Below, in pieces: positions 8,743 through 16,768 of a stretch of DNA of 64,000 nt (the first letter of the stretch is position 1; each line of letters opens with the position of its first letter). The notes below the pieces were generated by a model. That model did no database searches, had not been told where the DNA came from, and was given only the letters and a program-made list of their open reading frames with translations. Source of the stretch: Treponema sp. (GTDB lineage: Bacteria; Spirochaetota; Spirochaetia; Treponematales; Breznakiellaceae); contig WQXI01000001.1 in the NCBI GenBank assembly GCA_009784935.1, positions 90,382-154,381 of the forward strand. Direction: 5' to 3'. The position numbers and the translations under genes are program-made.

Positions 8743-8828
8743 ACCACAGAGTATTGGCAACTGTAGTTGCCCGGAGTTATTACTACAAAAGCCTTTCTCC
8801 TCCGTGAAACTCTGTGGACTCCGTGGTT
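8743..8828. repeat. Palindromic repeat with modules B and C, reaching the ruvB stop codon
   Basis: The outer arms are AACCACAGAGT (8743-8753) and ACTCCGTGGTT (8818-8828). Inside is a perfect hairpin GGCAACT-GT-AGTTGCC (8756-8771). The last two bases of the repeat are part of the ruvB stop codon (minus strand, 8827-8829), so the element sits at the very 3' end of ruvB. Confidence 0.8.
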
Positions 8829-9843
8829 AAAACAAAGAATCATTATTAACAGGCGTAAGACCTAGGTGTCCATACCCTAATGCTGTCACTACCCTGCCTC
8901 TTGGCGTTCGTTGTATAAGTCCCGCCATAATCAAAAATGGCTCATAGTAATCTTCTAATGTTTCTACAGATTCTCCTATAGAGATTGCGAGAGTTTCCGC
9001 TCCTACAGGTCCGCCTTTATAACGTTCTATAATAATTTTTAAAATTTCTCTGTCTTGTTTTTCTAATCCAAGCTCATCAATTTCTAATCTTGATAAACCC
9101 ATACGAACAACATCAACTGTTATCGAAGGCTCTCCTTTGTGCTGGGCAAAATCTCTCATACGTTTTAATAATTGATTTACAACTCTTGGAGTCCCTCTCG
9201 ATGATTTTGCCAAAAGAGCCGCTGCGTCTTTTTCTATTTTAACATTTAATAATCCTGCAGAACGATGTACAATGTCTTCTAAATCCTTTTGTTCATAAAA
9301 AGAAAAACGGCATGTTATTCCAAAACGGCTGATAAGCGGGCTTGAAACAACTCCTGCTTTTGTTGTCGCGCCTACCAGTGTAAAAGGTTTTATTGCAATA
9401 CGGATTGTCCTTGCCATCGGTCCCTGCCCTACAACCCAGTCAATTCCATAATCTTCCATTGCTATATATAAAAGTTCTTCTATTGCAGGTTTTAAACTGT
9501 GGATTTCGTCAATAAAAAACACATCACCCTTTTTTAAATTTGTTAAAAAACCTACAAGGTCTTTAGGTTTATCAAGCGCCGGAGCTGTAGTTTGAATAAA
9601 ACCGCTTTCCATCTCATTAGCGACAACCTGCGCCATTGTGGTTTTTCCAAGCCCTGCAGGTCCGATTAAAAATAAATGATCGAGAGAATCACCGCGTTCT
9701 TTGGCGGCAGAAATAAAAACTGACAAGTTGTCTTTCATTGCCTTCTGACCTAGGAACTCTTTTAAACTTCGCGGACGCAGAGCAAGATCATGAGTGTCTT
9801 CTATTATGGTCTCCGGTCTAACCGGGCTTTCGTTATTTTTCAT
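8827..9843 (-). CDS. ruvB: Holliday junction branch migration helicase RuvB
   Basis: RuvB is the hexameric AAA+ motor that drives branch migration with RuvA. The 338-residue sequence carries the N-terminal LRPRSLKEFLGQ, Walker A (GPAGLGKTTMA, about residues 62-72), Walker B (FFIDEIHSL), sensor motifs and the C-terminal winged helix (TPRGRVVTALGYGHLG). The stop codon is formed with the palindromic repeat at 8743-8828, so the last residues may have been altered by its insertion. ruvA lies upstream on the same strand behind a second repeat. Confidence 0.95.
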   Translation of the reverse strand: MKNNESPVRPETIIEDTHDLALRPRSLKEFLGQKAMKDNLSVFISAAKERGDSLDHLFLIGPAGLGKTTMAQVVANEMESGFIQTTAPALDKPKDLVGFLTNLKKGDVFFIDEIHSLKPAIEELLYIAMEDYGIDWVVGQGPMARTIRIAIKPFTLVGATTKAGVVSSPLISRFGITCRFSFYEQKDLEDIVHRSAGLLNVKIEKDAAALLAKSSRGTPRVVNQLLKRMRDFAQHKGEPSITVDVVRMGLSRLEIDELGLEKQDREILKIIIERYKGGPVGAETLAISIGESVETLEDYYEPFLIMAGLIQRTPRGRVVTALGYGHLGLTPVNNDSLF

Positions 9844-9860
9844 AAATTAACCCCATATAT

Positions 9861-9989
9861 CACACGGAGGCACGGAGGCACAGAGAACACGGAGGATTGG
9901 CAACTGTAGTTGCCCAGAGTTCGTTGTACGAAAACTATTCCTCCCCTGTGAAATTTTAAGCAACTTTAGTTGCAGTACTCCGTGGTTAT
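9861..9989. repeat. Palindromic repeat between ruvB and ruvA (module B with two C hairpins)
   Basis: CACACGGAGGCACGGAGGCA marks the left side and ACTCCGTGGTTA the right. Two short hairpins lie inside: GGCAACTGTAGTTGCC (9899-9914) and GCAACTTTAGTTGC (9960-9973). It separates ruvB from ruvA, so any read-through transcript would carry a long stem-loop. Confidence 0.78.
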
Positions 9990-10004
9990 ATTCTTTTTTT
10001 ATCA

Positions 10005-10595
10005 TCATGTGCCGCTCAAGTATACGATTGCTTCATGAAAAAGCAATTTTTCTTTTTCTGCTGCCGGCATTTCTTTATTAATCCCTTCTTCTGCCTTTAC
10101 AATAGCTTCTGCCGCTTTTCGCCTGTCGTAGCCCATTCCAACAAGAGCTTCTACAAGATCGTTATAAGGAGTTGTAACAGCTCCAGAGCCCTGCGTTTGA
10201 ACCAGTTTACCCTTTAATGATAAAAGCATTTTTTGCGCTGTCTTTTTTCCGAGTCCCGGCACTGCCTCCAGTCTTGTAAGATCGCCGTTTTCCAAAGCCT
10301 GCTCAAGATCTTCCTGACTAATACCGCTCATTATTTTTATAGCCCCTTTTGGACCGATACCTTCAACCTTTAATAATTCTAAAAAGGTATTACGCCGTCT
10401 TTCTGCATAAAAACCGTATAACTTTACTTGATCTTCGCGGTGGTAAAGCCATGTAAGCACTCTGCATTCACTGTTAAGAGCCAAACTGTGTATATCATTG
10501 GCGGGCATAGCTACATCCCATTCGATATCACCGGATAGGATAAAAACAGAGTCAACGCCCTTTGCGGTCAGAGTGCCGCGAATACTGTTAAACAT
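10005..10595 (-). CDS. ruvA: Holliday junction-binding protein RuvA
   Basis: RuvA binds four-way junctions as a tetramer and loads RuvB. The 196-residue protein has the OB-fold N-terminus (MFNSIRGTLTAKG), two helix-hairpin-helix motifs (LLKVEGIGPKGAIKIMSG and LEAVPGLGKKTAQKMLLSLK) and a C-terminal domain III ending in YLSG. The length is normal. The nearest 5' neighbour diverges, with the promoter of the U32 gene between them. Confidence 0.93.
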   Translation of the reverse strand: MFNSIRGTLTAKGVDSVFILSGDIEWDVAMPANDIHSLALNSECRVLTWLYHREDQVKLYGFYAERRRNTFLELLKVEGIGPKGAIKIMSGISQEDLEQALENGDLTRLEAVPGLGKKTAQKMLLSLKGKLVQTQGSGAVTTPYNDLVEALVGMGYDRRKAAEAIVKAEEGINKEMPAAEKEKLLFHEAIVYLSGT

Positions 10596-10635
10596 ACATC
10601 AAGTATATCATTTTATTGATAAATAAAGAAGTCCA

Positions 10636-10665
10636 TTGACTGTATTCAATATATTAATTTAGAAT
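10636..10665 (+). promoter_or_regulatory. Promoter of the U32 gene; predicts a leaderless mRNA
   Basis: TTGACT (10636-10641), an 18-nt spacer and TAGAAT (10660-10665). Transcription should start about 7 nt later, at or beside the GTG start codon at 10673. No Shine-Dalgarno sequence is present. Confidence 0.5.
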
Positions 10666-10672
10666 GTTCTAA

Positions 10673-11872
10673 GTGAATAAACCAGAACTCCTTGCTCCTG
10701 CAGGCGACATGACCAAATTAAAACTTGCTGTAAAATACGGCGCTGACGCTGTTTATTTCGGAGGCAGGTTCGGCTTGCGGGCAGGAGCAGCCATAGATGA
10801 TGAATTTTTAAAAGAAGCCGTCTCTTACGCTCATTCTTTTGGTAAAAAAGCTTATATTACTTTAAATATATTTGCGCGTAATTCTGATTTTAATAATATA
10901 AAAACATATATAAAACAACTGGAAGAAATAGGCGCAGACGCGGTAATAGTTTCTGATCTTGGCGTTTTAAAACTTGTCAGAGAAAATTCATCGCTAAATA
11001 TACATATTTCTACACAGGCAAATGTAATAAATAAATTTACAGCACAGGAATATGTTAATCTTGGAGCAAAGCGCATTATTCTTGCCCGCGAATGCAGCAG
11101 TAAAGAAATTAAAGAAATCGCAGATTTTATAAAAGACCGCTGTGAAATAGAAATTTTTGTTCACGGAGCTATGTGTGTAAGTTATTCCGGACGCTGTGTA
11201 ATTTCTAACTATATGACTAACCGCGAAGCAAACCGCGGCGAATGTTCCCAGCCCTGCCGTTATAAATATTTTACATCCGGCACACTAACAGAAGAAAAAA
11301 GACCCGATGAGCATTGGGCTGTCGAAGAAGACGCAAACGGCACATATATAATGAACAGCAAAGACCTATGCCTTATAAATCATCTTGACGAATTAACTGC
11401 CTGCGGAGTAACAAGTTTTAAAATTGAAGGCCGAATGAAGTCCGATTATTATACAGCTTCGGCAGTTAATACATACAGACGCGCATTAAATAAAGAAGAT
11501 TTTGATTTTATAACAGAAATTGATAAAAGCCCTCATAGACCGTGGACAACAGGTTTTGTGTTCGAAAAAAATGACAATCTATTTATCAAACACACAAATC
11601 AAGTTTCTACCCATGAGGTTGTCGGAATGTGCCTCGGCGGAAACAAAATCCTTCAGCGTAATGTTTTTAACGAAGGCGATGAACTCGAAATATTATCACC
11701 GGGCAAAAATCATAATTTAACATTTATTGTAAAATCCATCAAAGACGAACAGGGGCAAAGTATAACAAGGGCAAACAGAGCAGGCGCTGTTTACCTTATA
11801 GAAATTGACGGAATATCGCTCGAGCCTGATGAGTTTTTAAGAAAAAAATGCGTTAATAAAGAAGATTTATAA
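10673..11872 (+). CDS. U32 family protein, TrhP/YegQ-like (tRNA uridine hydroxylation)
   Basis: The 399-residue protein begins with PELLAPAGDMTKLKLAVKYG and has GADAVYFGG, then the cysteine-containing U32 signature (EIFVHGAMCVSYSGRCVISN with NRGECSQPCRY). E. coli YegQ (TrhP) of this type is needed for 5-hydroxyuridine in tRNA; older annotations call it peptidase or collagenase. It starts with GTG at 10673, right after a -10 box. The 3' end overlaps ruvC by 6 nt on the opposite strand. Confidence 0.85.
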   Translation: MNKPELLAPAGDMTKLKLAVKYGADAVYFGGRFGLRAGAAIDDEFLKEAVSYAHSFGKKAYITLNIFARNSDFNNIKTYIKQLEEIGADAVIVSDLGVLKLVRENSSLNIHISTQANVINKFTAQEYVNLGAKRIILARECSSKEIKEIADFIKDRCEIEIFVHGAMCVSYSGRCVISNYMTNREANRGECSQPCRYKYFTSGTLTEEKRPDEHWAVEEDANGTYIMNSKDLCLINHLDELTACGVTSFKIEGRMKSDYYTASAVNTYRRALNKEDFDFITEIDKSPHRPWTTGFVFEKNDNLFIKHTNQVSTHEVVGMCLGGNKILQRNVFNEGDELEILSPGKNHNLTFIVKSIKDEQGQSITRANRAGAVYLIEIDGISLEPDEFLRKKCVNKEDL

Positions 11873-12358
11873 TTTTGCTATTCCCACGGCGGCGTTTACT
11901 GCGCAAATAGCCGCTCCCAGAGCGTCTGCCGCATGGTCGGGTTTGGGAGCTTTTTCCAGTCCCAGAATAATACGCACCATTTCCTGTATTTGTTTTTTAT
12001 CAGCTGACGCGCTTCCTGTAATTCCTTTTTTTATTGCGTTAGGTGTAAATTCGTGGAGAGGTATTCCCTTTTCGGCAACTGCGGCGGATATAACTCCCCT
12101 GGCTTCTGCTACAGGGATAGCGCTTGTTACATTTTTGCCGAAAAAAAGTATCTCTATCGCGGCTTCTGACGGTTTATATTTTTTTATAATTTCTCTAATA
12201 CTCTGAAAAATAAAAAAAAGACGTTCTGCCCTTGGACAGCCCGCCTTTGTAATTATAGTGCCATGATCGATATAAACAATTTTTCCGTCTATATCATTTA
12301 GAACGCCCCAGCCTGTACTTGCAAGACCCGGGTCTATCCCTAATATCCTGCGCTGCAT
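11867..12358 (-). CDS. ruvC: Holliday junction resolvase RuvC
   Basis: RuvC cuts Holliday junctions as a dimer. The four acidic catalytic residues sit in the expected places: Asp7 in GIDPGLASTGWG, a Glu in the AAIEILFFGKN segment near residue 67, and two Asp in KPDHAADALGAAI near the C-terminus. The length of 163 residues is standard. The gene follows the YebC gene by only 3 nt on the same strand. Confidence 0.94.
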   Translation of the reverse strand: MQRRILGIDPGLASTGWGVLNDIDGKIVYIDHGTIITKAGCPRAERLFFIFQSIREIIKKYKPSEAAIEILFFGKNVTSAIPVAEARGVISAAVAEKGIPLHEFTPNAIKKGITGSASADKKQIQEMVRIILGLEKAPKPDHAADALGAAICAVNAAVGIAKL

Positions 12359-12361
12359 TTG

Positions 12362-13102
12362 TTACCCAGCGTCAAATCCTTCGGGGATTGCTATATTGCT
12401 GTAAACATTCTGCACATCGTCATTTTCTTCAAGTTTGTCGATAAGCTTTAACACCTTTGCAGTGCCGTCATTGTCCAAAGAAACTTCTGCTTCTGCAACC
12501 ATGCTGACCTGCGCGCTCATTGTTTCAAACTCTTTTGTCTGAAGAGCGTTCAACACACTTTCAAAATCTTCCGGAGCTGTGGTAACTTCGATTATTCCTT
12601 CTGCCGCAGCTACATCTTCCGCTCCGCCTTCTATAGCGACTTCCATAACAGCATCTTCTGTATACTTTTCGCCGTCCATGGTAATTACGCCTTGGCGCTT
12701 AAAAAGTCTCGAAACAGAACCTGTTGTAGCAAGCTGTCCTCCGGCTCTTGTAAGAATATTGCGTATATCTGCGGCAGCCCGGTTTTTATTGTCCGTAAGG
12801 ACTTCTATAAAAATTGCGACACCGCCCGGCGCATATGCTTCATATACAAGTTCTTCGTAGCTTACGCCTTCCAGCTCTCCTGTTCCTTTCTTAACAGCCC
12901 TGTCAATATTGTCTTTGGGCATATTGGCAGCTCTAGCTTTAAGAATAGCTGTACGCAGTCTGGGGTTTCCGTCAAGACTTCCTCCGCCCATGCGGGCGGC
13001 TATGGAAATTTCTTTTATTAACTTTGTAAACATCTGCCCGCGTTTTGCGTCGGCAGCGCCTTTTGCGTGCTTAATTGTCGCCCATTTACTGTGGCCCGAC
13101 AT
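12362..13102 (-). CDS. YebC/PmpR family (TACO1-like) protein
   Basis: The sequence begins MSGHSKWATIKHAKGAADAK and carries RAANMPKDNIDRAVKKGTG and YEAYAPGGVAIFIE, the hallmarks of the YebC family. Members were long described as transcriptional regulators, and some act as translation factors easing ribosome stalling at proline runs. An AAGGAG ribosome site precedes the ATG. ruvC follows by 3 nt, a common YebC-RuvC pairing. Length 246 residues is typical. Confidence 0.93.
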   Translation of the reverse strand: MSGHSKWATIKHAKGAADAKRGQMFTKLIKEISIAARMGGGSLDGNPRLRTAILKARAANMPKDNIDRAVKKGTGELEGVSYEELVYEAYAPGGVAIFIEVLTDNKNRAAADIRNILTRAGGQLATTGSVSRLFKRQGVITMDGEKYTEDAVMEVAIEGGAEDVAAAEGIIEVTTAPEDFESVLNALQTKEFETMSAQVSMVAEAEVSLDNDGTAKVLKLIDKLEENDDVQNVYSNIAIPEGFDAG

Positions 13103-13142
13103 AGGTACTCCTTAAATGTGAGAAAATATTATGTAAGTAAAA

Positions 13143-13367
13143 TTACGCTCTACTTCTCTGAGCTGCTCTGCCCAAGGTATCGCGCATAGTTTTCTGATAC
13201 CAGTCCATTGCAAAAGGTTCTTTTGCTCTTACCTGAGGTTTAACTGAGTATTCAATCTTGTCCTTGCAGTCTTCGCACATACTGAAATTTGCATAGTAAA
13301 AGAATGTTTTGTCTGTGATAGGATTATCCATTTTTTTCTTGCAGATGTCACATGTAATGGTTATCAT
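13143..13367 (-). CDS. Small zinc-ribbon-like protein (74 aa)
   Basis: Two Cys pairs (CDICKKK near residue 6, CEDCKDK near residue 31) suggest a zinc-binding knuckle. The rest is basic and without membrane segments. A perfect AGGAGG ribosome site precedes the ATG at 13367. It lies 40 nt upstream of the YebC gene on the same strand. I recognise no named family and assign no function. Confidence 0.7.
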   Translation of the reverse strand: MITITCDICKKKMDNPITDKTFFYYANFSMCEDCKDKIEYSVKPQVRAKEPFAMDWYQKTMRDTLGRAAQRSRA

Positions 13368-13396
13368 AAAAGCCTCCTGATTTATTATCTTGTTAT

Positions 13397-13425
13397 AGTA
13401 TACAAAACCTTTTACAATATGTCGA
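13397..13425 (-). promoter_or_regulatory. Promoter of the zinc-ribbon gene, overlapping the NeuB-like start
   Basis: On the minus strand TCGACA (13425-13420), a 17-nt spacer and TATACT (13402-13397). The -35 box overlaps the first codons of the divergent NeuB-like gene, so the two may interfere with each other. Confidence 0.45.
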
Positions 13426-14672
13426 GTACCTATATGAAGAAAAATGAAAATTTACTTAAAATTGAAGGGAAGCTGTACACCCCCCAAAATCCGCTAATAA
13501 TAGCCGAATTAGGTACCTCTCATAACGGCGAATTATCTAAGGCAAAATCATTAGTAAATGTGGCTCAGGACAGCGGAGCGGACTGTATAAAAGTCCAAAT
13601 GGTTTATGCTGACGAGATTCTTCACCCTAATACAGGTATAGTTCCGCTTCCCGGCGGCAATATAAGGCTTTATGATCAGTTTAAAAAGCTCGAAAAAGAG
13701 CCTGATTTTTATATCGAAGTTAAAAAATACGCAGAATCTAAAGGAATTTTGTTTCTTTGCACCCCTTTTGGGTTAAAAAGCGCTTCGATATTGAGGGAAA
13801 TGCAGCCCAAAATGGTAAAAATCGCCTCTCCGGAGTTAAATTTTACTAGTTTGCTGGAAGAAATCGCCGACTGGGGGGTACCTGCATTACTTTCGAGCGG
13901 AGTTTCGACTCTAGCAGATATCGAAAGAGCTGTGGAAGTTTTTAAAAACAAAAAAACAAATTCTACCACGAACCAACACGAACCTTCGGTAGGCAGACGG
14001 ACAGAGATAAGAGAGCGAAGTACAAGTTCGTGTGGTTTGTGGTTAAAAAATGTATGTCTTCTTCATTGTGTTACGGCTTATCCAGCGCCGGAGACTGACT
14101 ACAATTTAAGAGTACTGCCTAATTTAGCTTCGGTTTTTGGTGTCTCTGTCGGGGTGAGCGATCACAGCAGTGATCCGCAGTTAGTGCCCGCGTTATCGGC
14201 TGCAATGGGAGCTTGTGTCATAGAAAAGCATTTTTGCCTTTCCAGAAACGATCCGGGTCTTGATGACCCCATCGCCCTTGAACCTCAGGCTTTCTCGATT
14301 ATGGTAAATGCCGTACGCCGTGCCGCCGAAGAAGGCAGCGAAGAAACTATAAACCGGTACAGCCGCGAAAAAGGAAGCGAATTAATCGAGCAAATTTTAG
14401 GCAGCGGCGTTAAAGAACTCGCTCCTTCGGAAAAAGACAATTACAACCGTACCAACCGTTCGATTCACACCCTTAGAGATATTCAAAAAGGCGAAGTATT
14501 AAAAAAAGAAGACTTTGCTGTTCTTAGAACAGAAAAAGTTCTTCGACCGGGTCTTGAGCCTTATTGGGAAAACGCGCTAATAGGAAGAACTGTGCAAGAC
14601 TTTATCCCCGCCGGAGAAGGGATTAGATTCGAGGATGTTAAAAATCTAGAAATTAACACACCTCAGCTTTGA
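13419..14672 (+). CDS. NeuB/SpsE-family sialic-acid-type synthase with in-frame repeat insertion
   Basis: NeuB-type enzymes condense phosphoenolpyruvate with a hexosamine-derived sugar to make nonulosonic acids for surface glycans. The TIM-barrel part (PLIIAELGTSHNGELSKAKS, then IKVQMVYADEIL, then FCTPFG-like LCTPFGLKSA) is followed by LLHCVTAYPAP, SDHSSDPQL and a C-terminal SAF domain (RSIHTLRDIQKGEVLKKEDF). Residues about 183-209, encoded by a palindromic repeat at 13965-14046, interrupt the barrel just before LLHCV and have no counterpart in the family as I know it. The frame is kept. A second ATG at 13434 is an alternative start. The 3' end overlaps the convergent xylanase by 20 nt. Confidence 0.82.
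   Translation: MSSTYMKKNENLLKIEGKLYTPQNPLIIAELGTSHNGELSKAKSLVNVAQDSGADCIKVQMVYADEILHPNTGIVPLPGGNIRLYDQFKKLEKEPDFYIEVKKYAESKGILFLCTPFGLKSASILREMQPKMVKIASPELNFTSLLEEIADWGVPALLSSGVSTLADIERAVEVFKNKKTNSTTNQHEPSVGRRTEIRERSTSSCGLWLKNVCLLHCVTAYPAPETDYNLRVLPNLASVFGVSVGVSDHSSDPQLVPALSAAMGACVIEKHFCLSRNDPGLDDPIALEPQAFSIMVNAVRRAAEEGSEETINRYSREKGSELIEQILGSGVKELAPSEKDNYNRTNRSIHTLRDIQKGEVLKKEDFAVLRTEKVLRPGLEPYWENALIGRTVQDFIPAGEGIRFEDVKNLEINTPQL
13965..14046. repeat. Palindromic repeat inserted in frame in the NeuB-like gene
   Basis: ACCACGAACCAACACGAAC (13965-13983) is mirrored by GTTCGTGTGGTTTGTGGT (14026-14043); the reverse complement of the second arm differs from the first by only two positions. Inner arms CTTCG and CGAAG add to the stem. 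The insert contributes about 27 codons without a stop. The style matches the B-type repeats elsewhere, though the arm sequence is a distinct variant. Confidence 0.8.
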
Positions 14673-15858
14673 TTGTTTTATCCATATATGAGACTTCGTA
14701 GCTGCCTTTAAAGCCTTTAATTGTAACATTGCCGTTTGCGTCAGTGCGTTCTGTTGTTTCTGTGCGCCAATCTGTAAGTATTTTTTTCTCCATAGACTTA
14801 TAAGAAGGTTTTTCGCTGTTATCAATGCGAAGGAAACCGGCAGGCGCATGAAGCCATGCATTATCTCCTCCTGACCAAGTTGTAATAGCTTCGACTTTTG
14901 GGTGCGCAAAGAGAATATCGTACAAATGCGTTATTTCTTTTTCTTGCCGTTCTTCGCCTTCTTTGGTAGTAGGCCATTCTTCTACCTGCCAGTCGTTTAA
15001 ATCAACAATGTGAGGAGGCATTAAATCGCCTGAGATAAGAGTGTTCTCGGTAAAATGAAGCGGAAGCCCAAAGCGGGAAAACCTTTCTAAAACATTATAA
15101 ACCTTGTTGTCTCCCCAGTATCCCTGGTGCTGGTGCGACTGAAGCCCGATTACATCGATTGGAATCCCTGCGTCAAGACACTTTTCTAACAAGACTTCGT
15201 AATCATTTGACATATCAAAATCATTTAAAAGCAAAACAGCATTGGGGTTTGCCCGTTTTGCAGCTTCGAAAACTTCTTTTACAATACGCACTTGTCCGTA
15301 CTCTTTGCAAATCCGGGTTATCGCGTTATCATATTTATCAAAAACAGGCATTATTACAACTTCGTTAATAACATCCCAAATGTCAATTATTCCTTTAAAT
15401 GCAGAAACATCACGCTCTACCCTTTCTATCACTTTTTTTAAAATTTCTGCGTTAGAATAATTCATTAGCCAGTCCGCGCAGACTGTATGCCAGCACAACG
15501 GATGCCCCTTTGTCGTAATGTTTTTTTCTGTAAAATAGCGAGCCCCTGCCATTAAGCGCTTTTCGTCTGGTTTACCTTCATTCGGCTCATATCGTCCAAT
15601 ATAGAAAGGCAGAGTAGCAAAATTATTAAATTTAAAAAGTTTCCCTAATTTTTCGGTAAGGTGAGCTTTTCTTGAGTCGTCAATCGGCTCTCCGTCAGAT
15701 TTACCGCCCATTAGCTCGACGGCTTCAAAACCGCCTACGCCAAACAAAAATTTATGGCTTTTTTGGGTTATTTTAACATCACAATTTGCCAAAGGCGTTC
15801 CATCGTCTTTTAAAAGCTGTACTGTAACAGCTCCTTTTCTATGTTCAAGATTATTCAT
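14653..15858 (-). CDS. GH10 endo-1,4-beta-xylanase, cytoplasmic type
   Basis: This glycoside hydrolase family 10 enzyme would cut xylan or xylo-oligosaccharides. The acid/base Glu166 is in WDVINEVVIMPVFD; the nucleophile is probably Glu271 in LHFTENTLISG, a variant of the usual TE(L/V)D context. An N-terminal beta domain (about residues 8-45) precedes the barrel, and a small C-terminal beta extension follows. There is no signal peptide, so it likely acts on imported oligosaccharides. It lies alone, some 20 kb from the main xylan locus, convergent with the NeuB-like gene. Confidence 0.87.
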   Translation of the reverse strand: MNNLEHRKGAVTVQLLKDDGTPLANCDVKITQKSHKFLFGVGGFEAVELMGGKSDGEPIDDSRKAHLTEKLGKLFKFNNFATLPFYIGRYEPNEGKPDEKRLMAGARYFTEKNITTKGHPLCWHTVCADWLMNYSNAEILKKVIERVERDVSAFKGIIDIWDVINEVVIMPVFDKYDNAITRICKEYGQVRIVKEVFEAAKRANPNAVLLLNDFDMSNDYEVLLEKCLDAGIPIDVIGLQSHQHQGYWGDNKVYNVLERFSRFGLPLHFTENTLISGDLMPPHIVDLNDWQVEEWPTTKEGEERQEKEITHLYDILFAHPKVEAITTWSGGDNAWLHAPAGFLRIDNSEKPSYKSMEKKILTDWRTETTERTDANGNVTIKGFKGSYEVSYMDKTIKAEVC

Positions 15859-15949
15859 ATTTGCATAGTTTACACTATATTTACATAATATTCAATATTA
15901 GATACTTTTTGGGGTAGAAAAACCTGAATAATTATAGGATAATTCAAGT

Positions 15950-16183
15950 ATGGGTGACAAATCTCATAATGATAATTTTAATCCTCAAAGTGATGAGTCT
16001 TTCCTTAAATTTTGGGGTGAAGAACTCGAAAGACAGCAGGCTATCAGCGATCAGGTCATAGAAACTGAAGAAAATATGAATCGTCAGGCAATAGAAAACC
16101 AGCGTCAAATCGAAGAAAGCGAAAAAAAGTTCCTCCTTTTATTTGAAGAAATAGTAAGCTTTATCAGGGGTATCAAAAAATGA
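15950..16183 (+). CDS. Small coiled-coil protein (77 aa)
   Basis: Charged and helix-rich throughout (EELERQQAISDQVIETEENM then RQIEESEKKFLLLFEEIV), it is a predicted coiled coil ending in a hydrophobic tail. No signal peptide and no known family. It overlaps the following gene by an ATGA junction, and both share the motif IEESEKK, suggesting an origin by duplication or an interaction between the products. Confidence 0.6.
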   Translation: MGDKSHNDNFNPQSDESFLKFWGEELERQQAISDQVIETEENMNRQAIENQRQIEESEKKFLLLFEEIVSFIRGIKK

Positions 16184-16752
16184 CGCCCAGTAATGCCCCG
16201 GGTAATGATTTAGTTGACAAAATCTGGTCTGTTTTACTAGAAAAACAAAATTCAATTAACAGGCAGCTGGAAGAATACGATAGAAGGGTTAATCTTCAGA
16301 GCGAATTAAACAGCCGGCTTATAGAAGAAAGCGAAAAAAAATTATTTAAGCGAATCGACAGAAGAAATCTCGAAATGAAAGAGATTGACCATAAGATCAA
16401 ACAGCAGTTAGAAAAAAACAAGGTAAAAATTGACGAAATCCCCGAAAAAGAAAATAAAGATCAAGGCAGAAAAAGAGCAATCCTCGGTAAAACAAATAAT
16501 ATAACTGTTAACAATTACAGCGCGCCTATTGCAGAAGAAAATGAAATAAAAGAAAGTCCTGCCAAAACAAGAGCTTCTATTATTAAGGGTTTTAAAAAGA
16601 AAGGATGGAAAGTTTACGGCGCAGTCAGCGGCGAGCAGCTTTCTGCCGAAGATAAAAAAGAAATAAAAGAAGCCGGCTTTTTTGTTCTGGAAAAATACGG
16701 AAGCTCATTTGTACTTGACGGCTCTGATGATTTTATGCCATCCGAACATTAA
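16180..16752 (+). CDS. Coiled-coil protein, partner of the preceding gene (190 aa)
   Basis: The N-terminal half (residues 10-100) is a predicted coiled coil with the IEESEKKLFKRIDRR segment shared with the gene before it. The C-terminal half has a compact domain (KGFKKKGWKVYGAVSGEQLS through GFFVLEKYGSSFVLDGSDDF) that I do not recognise. The pair looks like an operon of structural proteins with unknown function. It is convergent with the aminotransferase. Confidence 0.6.
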   Translation: MTPSNAPGNDLVDKIWSVLLEKQNSINRQLEEYDRRVNLQSELNSRLIEESEKKLFKRIDRRNLEMKEIDHKIKQQLEKNKVKIDEIPEKENKDQGRKRAILGKTNNITVNNYSAPIAEENEIKESPAKTRASIIKGFKKKGWKVYGAVSGEQLSAEDKKEIKEAGFFVLEKYGSSFVLDGSDDFMPSEH

Positions 16753-16768
16753 TTAAATCTAACAAGAA

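Noticed and set aside
10673..11872. Collagenase (older U32 name)
   Set aside because: The length and motifs fit the YegQ/TrhP type rather than a secreted protease, and there is no signal peptide.
13965..14046. Possible frameshift or pseudogene in the NeuB-like gene
   Set aside because: The frame is continuous on both sides of the repeat and the C-terminal SAF domain is intact, so it is an insertion without frame loss.
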